Below are positions 41,896 to 51,893 of a stretch of DNA of 64,000 nucleotides, piece by piece; position 1 is the first letter of the stretch; every line of letters starts with the position of its first letter. The notes under the pieces are model-generated. The model saw only the letters and a program-made list of their open reading frames with translations. It ran no database searches and was not told the origin of the DNA. Origin of the DNA: Thecamonas trahens ATCC 50062. Lineage: Eukaryota > Apusozoa > Apusomonadida > Apusomonadidae. The DNA is taken from NCBI RefSeq assembly GCF_000142905.1, contig NW_013657612.1:68159-132158 (forward strand). Reading direction: 5' to 3'. A program made the translations under genes and the position numbers.

Positions 41896-44205
41896 CCGAG
41901 CTCTTGGCGATACCAGCTTCCATCGGCTCAGGCTCGACGGCCGCCGCCAGTTTCGGCTCTGAAACCGCGTTCGGGACCGGGATCGGCAGCGGCGCAGAGG
42001 TGCTTGGCCTACGGTGCGGCGACTCGGGGACGGACGTCTCCGACTCTGCAAACGACTCCATGGCCGAGTCGAAGCGGGACCAGTCGTTGCGCGGAATCGA
42101 GAGCGATGCGAGGAGCGGTGACGGCGAGCGCGAGCTCGTCTCGCGCTCGCCGACAGCGGCTGCAGCGGTGACGACTGGTGCCAGCAGCGAGACCTCGGAC
42201 CCGGCGTCCGACTCCGAGTCAGAAATCGCCAGGCCGCCGGCGTCCGGTGGCGGCACAAACAGTGGTGAAAAGGCTGGGGACTCGGCCGAGCCCGGGAGCG
42301 ACGATGCCCCGACAGCGTTGCCAAGATCTGTTCCCAGCGCAGGCTCGTCGGCCGAGTCCGAGATAGCAAGCTCCGAGTCTGGGACGTTGGCCAGGGCGCC
42401 GAGGTCCAGGTCGGCCTCCGAGTCGGACCGGCTCGACAAGGTGCATGTTGACGGTCCAACCATCTCGCCCTCGGACGGAGCGATGGAGCTGGGGTCTGAT
42501 CCGGCTTTGGAGCTTGTCTCCGAGCTTGTTCCCGACTCAGACTCCGAGGGGAGGTTGAGCTGTCTGAAGCTGGCGCGGCTACGGGCGCGGCCGGCACAAT
42601 CTCAAAAGAGCACGAGCCGTCCGACTCGGACATCGCCCCGGGCGCTGCCACCGGCGCGGGCGGCACGACCTCAAACGAGCACGAGCCGTCCGACTCGGAC
42701 ATCGCCCCGGGCGCTGCCATCGGCGCGGGCGCTGCGAACGTCTCGGGCGCGTCCAAGGCGGCTGACTGTGTTCCTGACCCCGAGCCCGATCCAGAGCCGG
42801 AGCCCGATCCCGAGCCAGACCCCGAGCCAGAGCCAGACCCCGAGCCAGATTTGAGTTTGAGCTCGAACCAGAGCTCGAGCCAGACTCGGCCGAGTTCGAG
42901 TCCGAGATAGCCAGCTGGTTAAGCCTCCGCTCCTTGGCGGCGGCTTTGGCAGCCTTGCGCTCGGCGCGGCGGGCCTCGCGGTTGGCCTCGCGCCGCTTGA
43001 TGCGGTTGGCCGAGGCACGGATGGCGGCAAAGGCAAGCGGGTCAAGCGTCGGCGGCGCAACGTCGGGCTTGGAGAGTGGGACCCGGTTGAGGACGGCGTC
43101 TTCGTCAATAAGGGCGGCCGACGGCGGTGCCGGCGAGTCGGCGTCGTCAAAGCGGCGGGCGCGGAGTCGGATGTTCTTGGAGCAGAGGAACATGGTGTCC
43201 TTGCCATCGCGGGTGGGATGCCGGAGAATCGGAACCGGGAGGCGCGAGAGCGCCTTATCGAGAAGCCGCCCTTTCTCCCAGCCCTTGCGCTTGATCCGCT
43301 TCGACTTCTCGGCCCACTCCAGCAGGGCGTCGCGGGTGATAAAATACGGCGAAGTTCCGGCCAGCTTGAGCTTCCTCGCCTTTGACTTGAGAATCTTCTT
43401 CTGCGTACGCGACATCTTCTTCTTCTCCTTCTTGACCTTTTTGAAGACCACGTCATCGCCTCCCATGTACGGCATAGCCACCTTGTTCGTCGCGAGCACT
43501 TGATCACGCTTGCGCTTGGCGACTTCTGCCACGGCCTCTGCCTCTTCCACCACCTTCATCTTGCTCTCCCCATCACCAGAATCGCCACTGTTTCCACCAT
43601 CAATACCATCACCTTGCATCATCATGGCCCTGGCCTCCTCCACCGCAGCCTCTGCCACCTCGGCCGCTGCTTTGACCTCGTTCTCGGTCGCCTGCCACTC
43701 TTCCCGCAGTCCGTGCAGATAATGCGGGAGTGCCTGCTCCACACGCAAAGTCTGTCCGCGCCACTTGGTACCCGAGTACACACTCAGGCCTACGTCCACA
43801 ATGGTGAGTCAGAGTCGGTGCCAGTGATGCGAGATGATGGCATGGGCGGACGGGGGTCGTTGTCGCGAGGATGGCCATCCATCCATCGATGTCAAGGCGA
43901 CATGCCAGATGGGTGGGTGTGGTGATGGGGATAGCGGGAGCTCCAGAGGAGGCAATAAAACAGAGGGAAATTGAGGGGAAAACTATGGGGATTACGAGCA
44001 GTGTTGGTTACGTACACCGAAGCATGGATTTGTACTCGCAGTCTAGGCTGATGTAGGTAAAGATGTCTGGAGAGGCTCCCACGGCCGACTCACGGACACG
44101 GGAGTCCAGCGCCACTACCTTGCCAAAGGGCGTGAAGCGGTTCCGGAGGTCAGAGGTTGTTGTCGACTCGGGATATCCCGTGACAAAGAGACGATACACC
44201 GGCAT
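39722..44205 (-). CDS. NOL8: NOL8-like nucleolar RRM protein, frame broken twice
   Basis: Exon 1 is 44016-44205 (ATG 44203-44205, donor GTACGT); exon 2 is 39722-43789 (acceptor CGTAG). The splice rebuilds [15 protein letters not shown], the end of an RRM (residues 1-~85) like that of NOL8, where a KWKG block is conserved. NOL8/Nop132 acts in pre-rRNA processing. After the RRM come Lys-rich segments ([33 protein letters not shown]), a long Ser/Gly and acidic region encoded by a hexanucleotide array, a second basic block ([12 protein letters not shown]) and a C-terminal part with [16 protein letters not shown] and a [12 protein letters not shown] tail. Two -1 breaks (TTT 42850-42852, GGGG 42548-42551) are repaired by one base each, giving 1419 residues. 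Stop TAA lies within GTAAAC. Confidence 0.86.
41759..41902. repeat. GAGCCA/GAGCCC hexanucleotide array inside NOL8
   Basis: About 24 near-perfect six-base units coding Ser-Gly on the sense (minus) strand. A second shorter array of related GAGCCAGACCCC-type units is at ~42777-42850. The same DNA gives a spurious Glu-Pro repeat frame on the plus strand. Confidence 0.92.
43790..44015 (-). other. Intron of the NOL8-like gene
   Basis: 226 bp, sense donor GTACGT, acceptor GACGTAG. Phase 1. Removal restores the conserved end of the RRM. Confidence 0.85.
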
Positions 44206-44927
44206 GGCCCCGTTCCACGTGCGAGAGACGGGTGGCGATGTGTGCTGCCGGTAGGAGGCGAGCGAGGGTGGAGGCCGGCGGTGATGGGAAGGGGCCAGAG
44301 TCCGGGTTGCGGGTGACTACAATTCACGGCGAAGGTGGGATCTGAGAAGAATTTTTTTGGCAGGTTGATGTCTATGCCGAGACACTCTGCTGCTCGTTCT
44401 TATGAGAGTATCGAGGTGCTGTGGGCATAGGATAGCGGTAGAGGTATGTGATTGTTCGAGCAATGAGTGTGGGGGAGAAGAGCGGTAAGAATGGGGGGAG
44501 AGCGGGGAGGGGAGGGTGATGACATTTATGTGGTACATTTTTATTCTGCTCGTGCTCTGTTCTATGAAGCGGTTCGCGGGTGATTCCACCTTCGTTAGCC
44601 GTCAGCCGCGCCACCCACCACCACCACGGCCCAGACAGCACGGCAAGCAAGAGTTGCCACACTCGACGCTATTTAGCTCCGGGAAGAGCACAGGAGGCAA
44701 GAGACTCGGTTGTCAAACACCATACACAACACCGGTGTCCATCCCAGGTGCAAGGAACAGGTGAACCGTTCTTGGCTTGCTCCGCTCGCGCCTCGGACTC
44801 TTGTCGTCTTTGCGTCGTCTTGCTTGCGGTTGTTTGCATTGCTGAGTGGAGCGAGGCAATATTCGATTGGTCGGGGTCAGGCGTTTATTGGCGACTTTTG
44901 TTGTGACAGTTAAGCAAGCGCCGGGAG
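44206..44927. other. 722-bp divergent spacer
   Basis: It separates the NOL8 and receptor-cyclase starts, with a T7 run near 44352 and a GGGGAGAGCGGGGAGGGGAGGG-like purine tract near 44490-44515. It has lower GC than the flanking genes. No gene recognised. Confidence 0.5.
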
Positions 44928-47669
44928 ATGAGCAGACTTGCGATGGTTGGCGGCAAGAATATGCTGCGGTTGGCGAGCCGAGTGGCGCTGCTGGCGGCGG
45001 TGGTGTGTTTGGTGGTGGAGAGATGTGCGGCGGTGTGTGGTGACGGCATCCTCGAGCCGCTCGAGGTGTGTGACGACGGGAACCGGGTCGGCTACGACGG
45101 CTGCTCCTCGGTCTGCCTCAATGTCGACTACGGGTACGAGTGCGCGACGCCCGGGGCAGCGTGCACACGGCTGTTTACTTGCGGCGACGGCGTGGTGGAA
45201 TCGCCGCATGAGACGTGTGATGATGGGAACAAAGTGTCGGGCGACGGATGTGGGCGCGACTGCCTCGTCGAGGGAGGGTACAGCTGCACCGGAGGGCCGT
45301 CGGTCTGCAGCGCGAATTCAGTGTGCGGCGATGGATTCGTGGACGCCAGCGAGGCGTGCGATACCGGAAGCGCGCCGGCGGACGGGTGTGAGTCATGTAC
45401 GACTGTGAGCGCAGGTTATTTTTGCCCGCTCGGTGGCTCACCGTGCTACCTCCGCAACTGCACCAAGCCTGCGGGGTCGTATCCTCCGCCAGGTGAGGAT
45501 GTTGTAGCCGGCGAGCACCATCCCGACTGCATGGGCGTTTGCGGTGGTTTTGCGTTTGTGGACGAGTGCGGGGTGTGTGCCGGCGGAACGTCGGGAGTCC
45601 TGCCCAACTCGGCCAAGGACCACTGCGGCGTGTGCTTTGGCAAGAACATCGACAAGGACTCGTGCAACGTGTGCTTTGGCACCGACTTTGGAGTCGACGC
45701 GTGTGGAGTGTGTTTTGGCAACAACGCGACGTGCCGCGGGTGCGACGGAGTGCTCAACTCGGGCAAGCGCGACGATGCGTGCGGCATCTGCGACGGTGAC
45801 GGCTCGTCCTGCATGGGCTGCGATGGCATTCCGGTCTCGCTCGGCGGGAGCATCTACGACGAGTGCGGCGTGTGCGGCGGGAACAACACTGCGCCGTGCA
45901 TTGTCGGGTGCGACGGCGTTGTGGGCTCGGGCCTGGTGTACGACTGCGCCGGGGTGTGCAACGGGACCAAGGTACGCGACGTGTGCGGGGTGTGTCTCGA
46001 GCCAGACTCGCCGCTCTTTGACTGGCACAAGACAGCCAGCTCGTGCAACAACTGCTTTGGTGGCCACGGGACGTCACTTCCGTATGTCTCGCCAGACTCG
46101 TGTGGTATCAATTGTCCGCTTAACGACTGTACTGGACACGCGCTCGACGCGTGCGGCGTGTACAGCGGGAGTGGCGACACGTGCGACTCGACGTGCGGGA
46201 CGATTGTGCCGATGACAGATCCGACAGCCAAGGTTGTGGACAACTGTGGGACGTGCGGCGGGGGCGACTTTAGCGGATGCCTGGTCGACACCGACTGCAC
46301 GAACCGGGTCAATGCCGCGGATCCGCTGCGATACGACTGCCGCGGAATGTGCAACACGACCGGGACGGTGTATGCTCCGGACTTGTGCGGGGCGTGCTCG
46401 CCAGTTGCGCTCGCGCTGCAGCACTCTGTCATCACGCTCTGTGGTTGCTTCCAGGGCAAGGACTCGCTCGACGAGTGCAACACGTGCAAGGGCCAGTCGA
46501 ACGCGCTCGACGAGTGCATGGTGTGCTCGGGCGGGAACACGAACAAGGACATGTGCGGGGTGTGCTTTGGCTACGGACAGCTACGCGACTCGTGCGGAAC
46601 GTGTAACGGGACGAACAACTGCGTGGGGTGTGACTACATTCCGTACTCGAACCGGACTGTGGTGTGCGACGAGTGCGGCGGCGACGGGTCAGCGTGTGCG
46701 GCCGGAGCACAAGCCGAGTCTGAGCGGTTTACCGCGCTGATGCTCATGGGCGGCGGCTCGCTGTTCCTCCTCTGCTGCGTCGGCATCATCGGCGTGATTG
46801 TCTACCGGCGGCGGCAGCGGTCGTTTGTGAGCAAGTACGAGAAGCGGCGGGCGGCAGAGCTGGGCAACCACCCGACGGGTGAAGTCACGATTGTGTTTAC
46901 CGACATCGAGGGCTCGACCTCGCTCTGGGAGAACTTCCCGACCATCATGCCCAAAACGATCGAGACGCACCACTCGATCTGTCGGCGGGCGATCCTAGAG
47001 AATAACGGGTACGAGGTCAAGACTGAGGGTGACGCGTTTATGATTGCCTTCCACCAGCCGATCGACGCCATCTCGTTCTGTGGCAAGATGCAGCTGATGC
47101 TGATGAAGCAAAAGTGGCCGGCGCAGATCATGAACCACCCGTATTGCAAGGTGGAGAAGGACTCGTCTGGAAAGGTGGTCTTCAAGGGCCTCCGGGTCCG
47201 TATGGGCGTCCACACCGGGTACCCCTCGTGCCGCAAGGACGACAACACCGGAATCATGGACTACTTTGGCTCCATGGTCAACCGGGCGGCGCGTGTGGAG
47301 CATGCGGCATCGGGCGGGCAAATCCTGGCGTCGGCACGGTGCTACGAAGCGTGCCGGGTTGTGGTCGAGGCGCCCAAGTCGCCGTACATTGCTGTCTCGC
47401 TCGGCGAGAAGCACTTTAAGGGCATCAAGGGCCGCATGGCCATTTACCAGATCATGCCGCGGCAGCTCGCCTCACGGCCGTTCAAGGCCGTCACCTCGTA
47501 TGTCGAAAAGGCTGCGCCGTCGGCCGACCAGCCGTCGGCTACCCTCAATGGCTCGACCTCGGTCCTCGCTCCAGACGCGCTCTCGACCTCGTCGTCCGAG
47601 GACGACGAGTTTGACGCCTTCCGCGCGGGCACGCAGCGCGCCGGCGCCGCTTTTCAGGCCGGTTGGTGA
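44928..47669 (+). CDS. Single-pass receptor adenylyl cyclase with a cysteine-rich ectodomain
   Basis: 913 residues from ATG 44928, single exon. Signal peptide ends near residue 35. Three DUF4215-type repeats follow (CGDGILEPLEVCDDGN, CGDGVVESPHETCDDGN, CGDGFVDASEACDTG; ~37-150). Then ~430 residues of repeated DxCGxC modules. TM at ~602-627 (LMLMGGGSLFLLCCVGIIGVIV). The cytoplasmic class III cyclase domain (~635-815) has both metal Asp residues (FTDIEGST ~658; KTEGDAF ~702), the GLRVRMGVHTG block and MDYFGSMVNRAARV. An Asp in that last motif is the adenine-specifying type, so adenylyl rather than guanylyl cyclase. The layout (ectodomain, one TM, one catalytic domain) resembles kinetoplastid receptor cyclases. 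Active form would be a homodimer. The ligand is unknown. Confidence 0.93.
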   Translation: MSRLAMVGGKNMLRLASRVALLAAVVCLVVERCAAVCGDGILEPLEVCDDGNRVGYDGCSSVCLNVDYGYECATPGAACTRLFTCGDGVVESPHETCDDGNKVSGDGCGRDCLVEGGYSCTGGPSVCSANSVCGDGFVDASEACDTGSAPADGCESCTTVSAGYFCPLGGSPCYLRNCTKPAGSYPPPGEDVVAGEHHPDCMGVCGGFAFVDECGVCAGGTSGVLPNSAKDHCGVCFGKNIDKDSCNVCFGTDFGVDACGVCFGNNATCRGCDGVLNSGKRDDACGICDGDGSSCMGCDGIPVSLGGSIYDECGVCGGNNTAPCIVGCDGVVGSGLVYDCAGVCNGTKVRDVCGVCLEPDSPLFDWHKTASSCNNCFGGHGTSLPYVSPDSCGINCPLNDCTGHALDACGVYSGSGDTCDSTCGTIVPMTDPTAKVVDNCGTCGGGDFSGCLVDTDCTNRVNAADPLRYDCRGMCNTTGTVYAPDLCGACSPVALALQHSVITLCGCFQGKDSLDECNTCKGQSNALDECMVCSGGNTNKDMCGVCFGYGQLRDSCGTCNGTNNCVGCDYIPYSNRTVVCDECGGDGSACAAGAQAESERFTALMLMGGGSLFLLCCVGIIGVIVYRRRQRSFVSKYEKRRAAELGNHPTGEVTIVFTDIEGSTSLWENFPTIMPKTIETHHSICRRAILENNGYEVKTEGDAFMIAFHQPIDAISFCGKMQLMLMKQKWPAQIMNHPYCKVEKDSSGKVVFKGLRVRMGVHTGYPSCRKDDNTGIMDYFGSMVNRAARVEHAASGGQILASARCYEACRVVVEAPKSPYIAVSLGEKHFKGIKGRMAIYQIMPRQLASRPFKAVTSYVEKAAPSADQPSATLNGSTSVLAPDALSTSSSEDDEFDAFRAGTQRAGAAFQAGW

Positions 47670-48847
47670 GTTGGGAGATAGACGACGTACATAGATCACA
47701 GTTCCTCTTTGTCTGTGTGGCCAACCGGGTCATGTGCGGGTGGGTGTGGGTGTGGGCGAAGGCTAGCCCGCCCACCTCGCGCGCTGTGCTTGAGCTTGCG
47801 CACAACAGACTCGGAAGCTTCACGATACCGCGACGGATCACTCCAGGACTGCCATTGTTGTTCGCAGATGCCCCCCCCCCCACACCCCCCCCCCCGCAGG
47901 GGGGAAAAGGTGTTGCCACGTTTCAGGCCCGGGGGTGGAGGGCCAAGGAGCCTCGCGGCTTAACGGGCGGGGGGCTTGAAAGGCGCCGGCGGGCCGGGAT
48001 GAAGGGGGAGAGAGTCGGCTTTGGAGTAAGCTAGCCCCGGGCGCGGTGGACCCGCCGCAAATGGTCACAAAAAACAAATCCCCCTAGCATTTGATGGCTA
48101 ACTCAACTAAATCGCTAGTGCTAGATCGCATAAAAAAAGAGCCCACCCCCCCCCCATTTGTTTTGTTTTTTTTGGCCCTCCCACCACGTTACAAGACGAA
48201 GCGCGCACCAACGAAGAGAAACTCTCCCCCATCATAGACGCAGAGGGGCCGTCGNNNNNNNNNNNNNNNNNNNNNNNNNNNNNNNNNNNNNNNNNNNNNN
48301 NNNNNNNNNNNNNNNNNNNNNNNNNNNNNNNNNNNNNNNNNNNNNNNNNNNNNNACTGCCCTGTTGTTTCGTCAGACGACTGCCCCCCCCTCCCCCCCCC
48401 CCCCCACCCCAGGGAGAAGCATTTGAAACTGTTTCAGCATCATCTGGAGCAAACGTGAACTCCACCTCCTTTGCGACAGGTGGCTCTTCAGAGCGCGCAC
48501 GCTCGCCGCTATGGAGTGTCACGGCGATTGCACTCGCAATACGGCCCCCGCACGTCGCGGCGTGTCCGCGCGATCAAGGTCTCCAAAGTCATGTCGCCGC
48601 ACATTGTCATGACATTGATCTTGCAAGTCACTCGGCCTACGAACGCGCAAGAAGCGTAGCCACAACGCCGGGGCTCGAGTCGGCGACAAGTCTCACATGC
48701 GGGTAATTCACAGCCCCGCAAAAGAATGGAAACACTCTGCACGCTTCCGCGGCAAAAGGGCACGGCACCCAACCCCCGCAGCCGGAGAGGACGTATCATA
48801 TCTCGTCTGTTCGAACTCGAGGCAAGGACGTGCAACAGGGCAGAAGC
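47670..48847. other. 1.18-kb intergenic region with gap and C-tracts
   Basis: It holds C-tracts at ~47871-47895, an AT-richer patch at ~48060-48160 with CTAGC/GCTAG palindromic bits, the gap and another C-tract at ~48383-48408. Frames crossing it are short or run through N. No gene is supported; an exon of a neighbouring gene hidden by the gap cannot be excluded. Confidence 0.5.
48255..48354. other. Assembly gap (100 N)
   Basis: 100 N in an intergenic region next to C-rich homopolymer tracts. Confidence 0.99.
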
Positions 48848-49315
48848 ATGACGACAACAATGGTGGTAGTCGTGCTGGCCATGGCAGTGGTGGCGGCGGT
48901 AGCGGCGAGCGAGACAGCGGTGGCGGAGAGCGAGACGACGGGACATGCCGTGTGCAGCTGGATGGACATGGACATCAAGACAGAGTACCTGGCCAGCTCG
49001 CTGTGGTGCTGCCAGATCCCGCGGCCGGCGACACTGCAGACGACGATGGATGTGTTTCCGCACGGGGAGAGCGTCGCCGTGGCGTATCTGACCTACGCGC
49101 AGGCATTCGCATGCCAGGAGGAGAACCCGGTGGACATCCCGGACGTGGAGTTGGTCTACAACTCGACGGTCATGGAGAGTGGCCATCACTACGTGTACGA
49201 GACCGGGATCACCGGCATCAACTCGCCGTGGTCTGCCCTCCTCGGATTCCATTGCATGGACAAGGCCGGCTGCCAGTTTATCGTCCCGAACATCACCGTC
49301 GCCATTGCCTACTGA
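48848..49315 (+). CDS. Small secreted protein of unknown family
   Basis: ATG 48848 gives 155 residues; an in-frame GTG 18 bp upstream is not needed. A clear signal peptide (MTTTMVVVVLAMAVVAAVAA) is followed by a ~130-residue mature part with six Cys (VCSWMD, LWCCQIP, FACQEE, FHCMDKAGC) that could form three disulfides. The composition is strand-like (VELVYNSTVMESGHHYVYE). No family recognised. It ends 172 bp from the convergent DUF4396 gene. Coding status rests on the signal peptide, length and Cys pattern. Confidence 0.62.
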   Translation: MTTTMVVVVLAMAVVAAVAASETAVAESETTGHAVCSWMDMDIKTEYLASSLWCCQIPRPATLQTTMDVFPHGESVAVAYLTYAQAFACQEENPVDIPDVELVYNSTVMESGHHYVYETGITGINSPWSALLGFHCMDKAGCQFIVPNITVAIAY

Positions 49316-49487
49316 CGGCACACCACGCGCAGCTGTAGCCATCCTCCCAACCCGCTCCTGGTTGTCGACTGGCCATGCGATGTCTGTAAAAACGAGCGAG
49401 AGATTGTGGCCCAAAGTCGCGCGGCAGAGTGGAGCACGGTGGAGCAGAGGGTGGAGCAGAGAGGCGAGGGGGAGGGGAAGGGTAGCT

Positions 49488-49937
49488 TCAATGGCAGGCC
49501 TTACCGTACTTCTTGAGGCGGTGGTAGTTGTATGGGAGCGGGACGACAAAGCCGGCGACCATGGCGGCGGCGGCGGCGGCAAGGCCCTCGGGCGTGGTGA
49601 GGCTCGGCGCGCCGCCGGTGAGCCACCAATCGACAGCGTTCTCGGCCGACTCCATGGCGAGCATGGAGCCCATGGACATGCCGGCGGCGGTGGATGCGGC
49701 GGTGGACCAGGTGGGGAAGCCTTCCTTCCACTTGAGCACGGCGGTCTCAAGGGCCAAGGACGTTCCGATGCCCGACGCCATGGCAATGCCCATCATCATG
49801 GCCGGTGACATGGTCGGCGCGGTGGCCGAGAGGTACGTCAGCGCGCCGAGATCGCCCACGGTGCAGCCGACCAAGCATCGCGTCGTGTTGGCTGCCGCCC
49901 GCTTCCACGTATGGCTGCATCGCCAAAAGCCTGTCAT
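49488..49937 (-). CDS. DUF4396 membrane protein
   Basis: ATG 49935-49937 gives 149 residues. The DUF4396 pattern fills the whole protein: CLVGCTVGDLGALTY, SPAMMMGIAMASGIGTSLALE, GMSMGSMLAMESAENAVDWW, and the C-terminus GFVVPLPYNYHRLKKYGKACH. About four hydrophobic helices. The family is mainly bacterial and its biochemical role is not established here. Cys in GC and the terminal KACH plus His are conserved and may bind metal (inference). There is no organelle-targeting peptide that I can recognise. Candidate for horizontal acquisition, though base composition matches its neighbours. Confidence 0.86.
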   Translation of the reverse strand: MTGFWRCSHTWKRAAANTTRCLVGCTVGDLGALTYLSATAPTMSPAMMMGIAMASGIGTSLALETAVLKWKEGFPTWSTAASTAAGMSMGSMLAMESAENAVDWWLTGGAPSLTTPEGLAAAAAAMVAGFVVPLPYNYHRLKKYGKACH

Positions 49938-50039
49938 CGGTATCGCGTTTGTTCGGATCGTGCTGCAAAGTGTGTGCGCGTGGGCGTCAAGTGTTGCCGC
50001 TTGGGATGGTGGAGCGGGAGTGGAGCGGTGCGGAAGCGC

Positions 50040-51476
50040 TTACGCGGCAAAGATCTTGGCGGCAAAGGCCATGGCGGCGTTGCGGGCGGCGACCATCTGC
50101 GGCGGATCCTGGGCCGTAGGCGGCATCATGGGCGCGCAGTGGCCGGCGTCGTCGTAGAGGACAAACTGGTTGGCGCCGACGTTGGTGGCGTTGTAGACGG
50201 AGAGGTCGTGCCACGGATCGACGAGCGAGTTGATGAAGAGCACGTTTGTCGAGTCGGGCGTGTTGCCGCCAAAGAACGCGTTGGTGGCGTCGGTGTCGGC
50301 AAGGCCGGGCTTGCCAAAGATGGCGCCGTTGACGGTGTTGGCGAAAAAGTCCATGTCGACGGCGTCCGAGACGACGACCGAGCGCGGCGAGTTGAGCGGC
50401 TTGTAGAAGCCAAACTCCGAGTACTTTTGCCAGAACCACATGCGGCCGCCGATGGCCGACGTGTCGATGCGGGTCGACGCCTCCTGCTTCATAAAGTCGA
50501 GGTCGTTGCACTCCGAGTGCGAGCCGCCAAACTGGTAGTACAGGTCAAGGAAGGCAGCAAACGGATCGGCGGCGGCCGTCAGCTGGGCACACGCCGGCTT
50601 CAGCGGGAGCGCCGGCGGGTTGTCGTACTGCACAATCTCCTCGATCCAGTCGACGACTGCACCAAACATGAACAGGGCCTTGGAGGTGTTGGTGGCGTCA
50701 AGTGAGCCGCAGATGTTAAACTGCGAAGCGAGCTTGTCGCGGCCGGCGGCCGAGGCAAACATGGTGTCGATGGTGGAGACGACGTCGGCAATCTTGGCCG
50801 CGCACGCCTCGCCGACCGACTCGCGGGTTGTCTCGTCGTAGGCGGAAAAGTCGTTTGCGGCGAGGACGGGCGCCGAGAAGGCGAGCGAGCCGTTGGCAAC
50901 CTGCGGGTACTTGCTGCGGAACCAGGACGAGAGGGCGCCCGAGTACGAGCCGCCGACCACCAGAGTCGGCCCGGTAATCTTGTACGCTGTGCGGAAGTGA
51001 TCGATGGCGGCGGCAGTGTCCGCCAGCGCCTGCTGCGAGGTGAGCCACTGGAGGTTGTCCACCGAGAGATCAGCCGTGACCACCGACTCGCCGTAGTAGC
51101 GGTGCTCGAGCGAGAGCACAGCGCCGCCATGGGCGACCGCCACCTCGTACGAGATGCCGCCTGCGGCAAAGAAGCCCGATGCGGGGCCCTCGCCGTTGAT
51201 GTTGACCACAAGAGGGCCTCCCTCCACGTAGTGGGCGTCGTTGAACCACGTCCGCTGCTTCCAGCTCGCGCCTCCGCCCGACGCCGAAAAGTGGTCCCGC
51301 GGCTGGTCCAGCCAGGTCACCGGCGGAATGGCGTCGCTCGCCACAGCAGCCTCGAGCATGGGCTGGGGGATACGGACGTAGCCCGCCACGCCTGCCACAA
51401 GCACGGCCGCCATGATCAACAACGTGCCGGCCTTGTGCATCTGCCGCTGCTGCTTGCTCCGTCTCATCGTCGTCAT
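50040..51476 (-). CDS. S28 family serine carboxypeptidase (prolyl carboxypeptidase/TSSP-like)
   Basis: ATG 51474-51476 gives 478 residues; ATG 51465-51467 is an alternative. A signal anchor (GTLLIMAAVLVAGVAG) is near residues 19-34. Features of S28 in order: WLDQPRDHF (~55), PLVVNINGEGPASG (oxyanion region), LEHRYYGES, GGSYSGALSSWFR with nucleophile Ser (~175), NSLVDPWHDL with Asp (~418) and DDAGHCAPM with His (~443). All triad residues are present. S28 enzymes trim proline-containing peptides in lysosomes or outside cells. Length fits the family (~480). The stop TAA lies in GCGTAAGC. Confidence 0.94.
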   Translation of the reverse strand: MTTMRRSKQQRQMHKAGTLLIMAAVLVAGVAGYVRIPQPMLEAAVASDAIPPVTWLDQPRDHFSASGGGASWKQRTWFNDAHYVEGGPLVVNINGEGPASGFFAAGGISYEVAVAHGGAVLSLEHRYYGESVVTADLSVDNLQWLTSQQALADTAAAIDHFRTAYKITGPTLVVGGSYSGALSSWFRSKYPQVANGSLAFSAPVLAANDFSAYDETTRESVGEACAAKIADVVSTIDTMFASAAGRDKLASQFNICGSLDATNTSKALFMFGAVVDWIEEIVQYDNPPALPLKPACAQLTAAADPFAAFLDLYYQFGGSHSECNDLDFMKQEASTRIDTSAIGGRMWFWQKYSEFGFYKPLNSPRSVVVSDAVDMDFFANTVNGAIFGKPGLADTDATNAFFGGNTPDSTNVLFINSLVDPWHDLSVYNATNVGANQFVLYDDAGHCAPMMPPTAQDPPQMVAARNAAMAFAAKIFAA

Positions 51477-51509
51477 TGTCTTGGTCACGTGACTTTGCCA
51501 ATAGAGTCG

Positions 51510-51560
51510 GGTGACTGACTGGCTGGCTGGTTGGCTGGCTGGTTGGCTGGCTGGCTGGCT
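51510..51560. repeat. (TGGC)n/(TGGT)n tetranucleotide repeat
   Basis: About 12 units of GGCT with occasional GGTT, immediately upstream of the S28 peptidase start. Confidence 0.9.
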
Positions 51561-51718
51561 TGTGCTGGTTTGTGCGAGAGGGCGGGTGCTGGTGGTGTGC
51601 GGGGAATACTGGACAGATTTGGCTATCGGATTGGTCCATGTCCTCGATCAGCCAAGGAGGAAACTATGGGTGACCAGATGGGCGGGCCTGTTGTGGTCAA
51701 CGGTGGTCGAGATACCGC

Positions 51719-51893
51719 CCAATTCTTGCCTTGATATCGTGTGTACGCGAGCCATCGAACGGCGCTCACGTACACGCGGTTCGCCGTGCCAATCGGTACG
51801 ATGTGCTGGCAAAGATGGTCAGCACAGTAAATGCAAAGAAATCTCAAGTTGTCGCGCCAGCGGAGCGACCGCTCGGCCGACAACCGGGAGTGT
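51719..51893 (-). repeat. Dispersed ~172-bp element, copy 2
   Basis: The reverse complement matches 38366-38540 without gaps. Read on the minus strand it ends ~240 bp upstream of the S28 peptidase start, i.e. in the same relation to its downstream gene as copy 1. Both copies share the open frame IGTAxRVYVSAVRWLA. Confidence 0.85.

Noticed and set aside
41337-42854. 505-residue plus-strand frame opposite NOL8, with a Glu-Pro repeat
   Set aside because: It is the complement of the Ser-Gly hexanucleotide array. NOL8 on the minus strand has the RRM, basic blocks and splice structure, so this is a shadow.
48158-48706. 182-residue frame across the 48.3-kb gap
   Set aside because: Open only through N and C-tracts, without a signal peptide, motif or plausible start.
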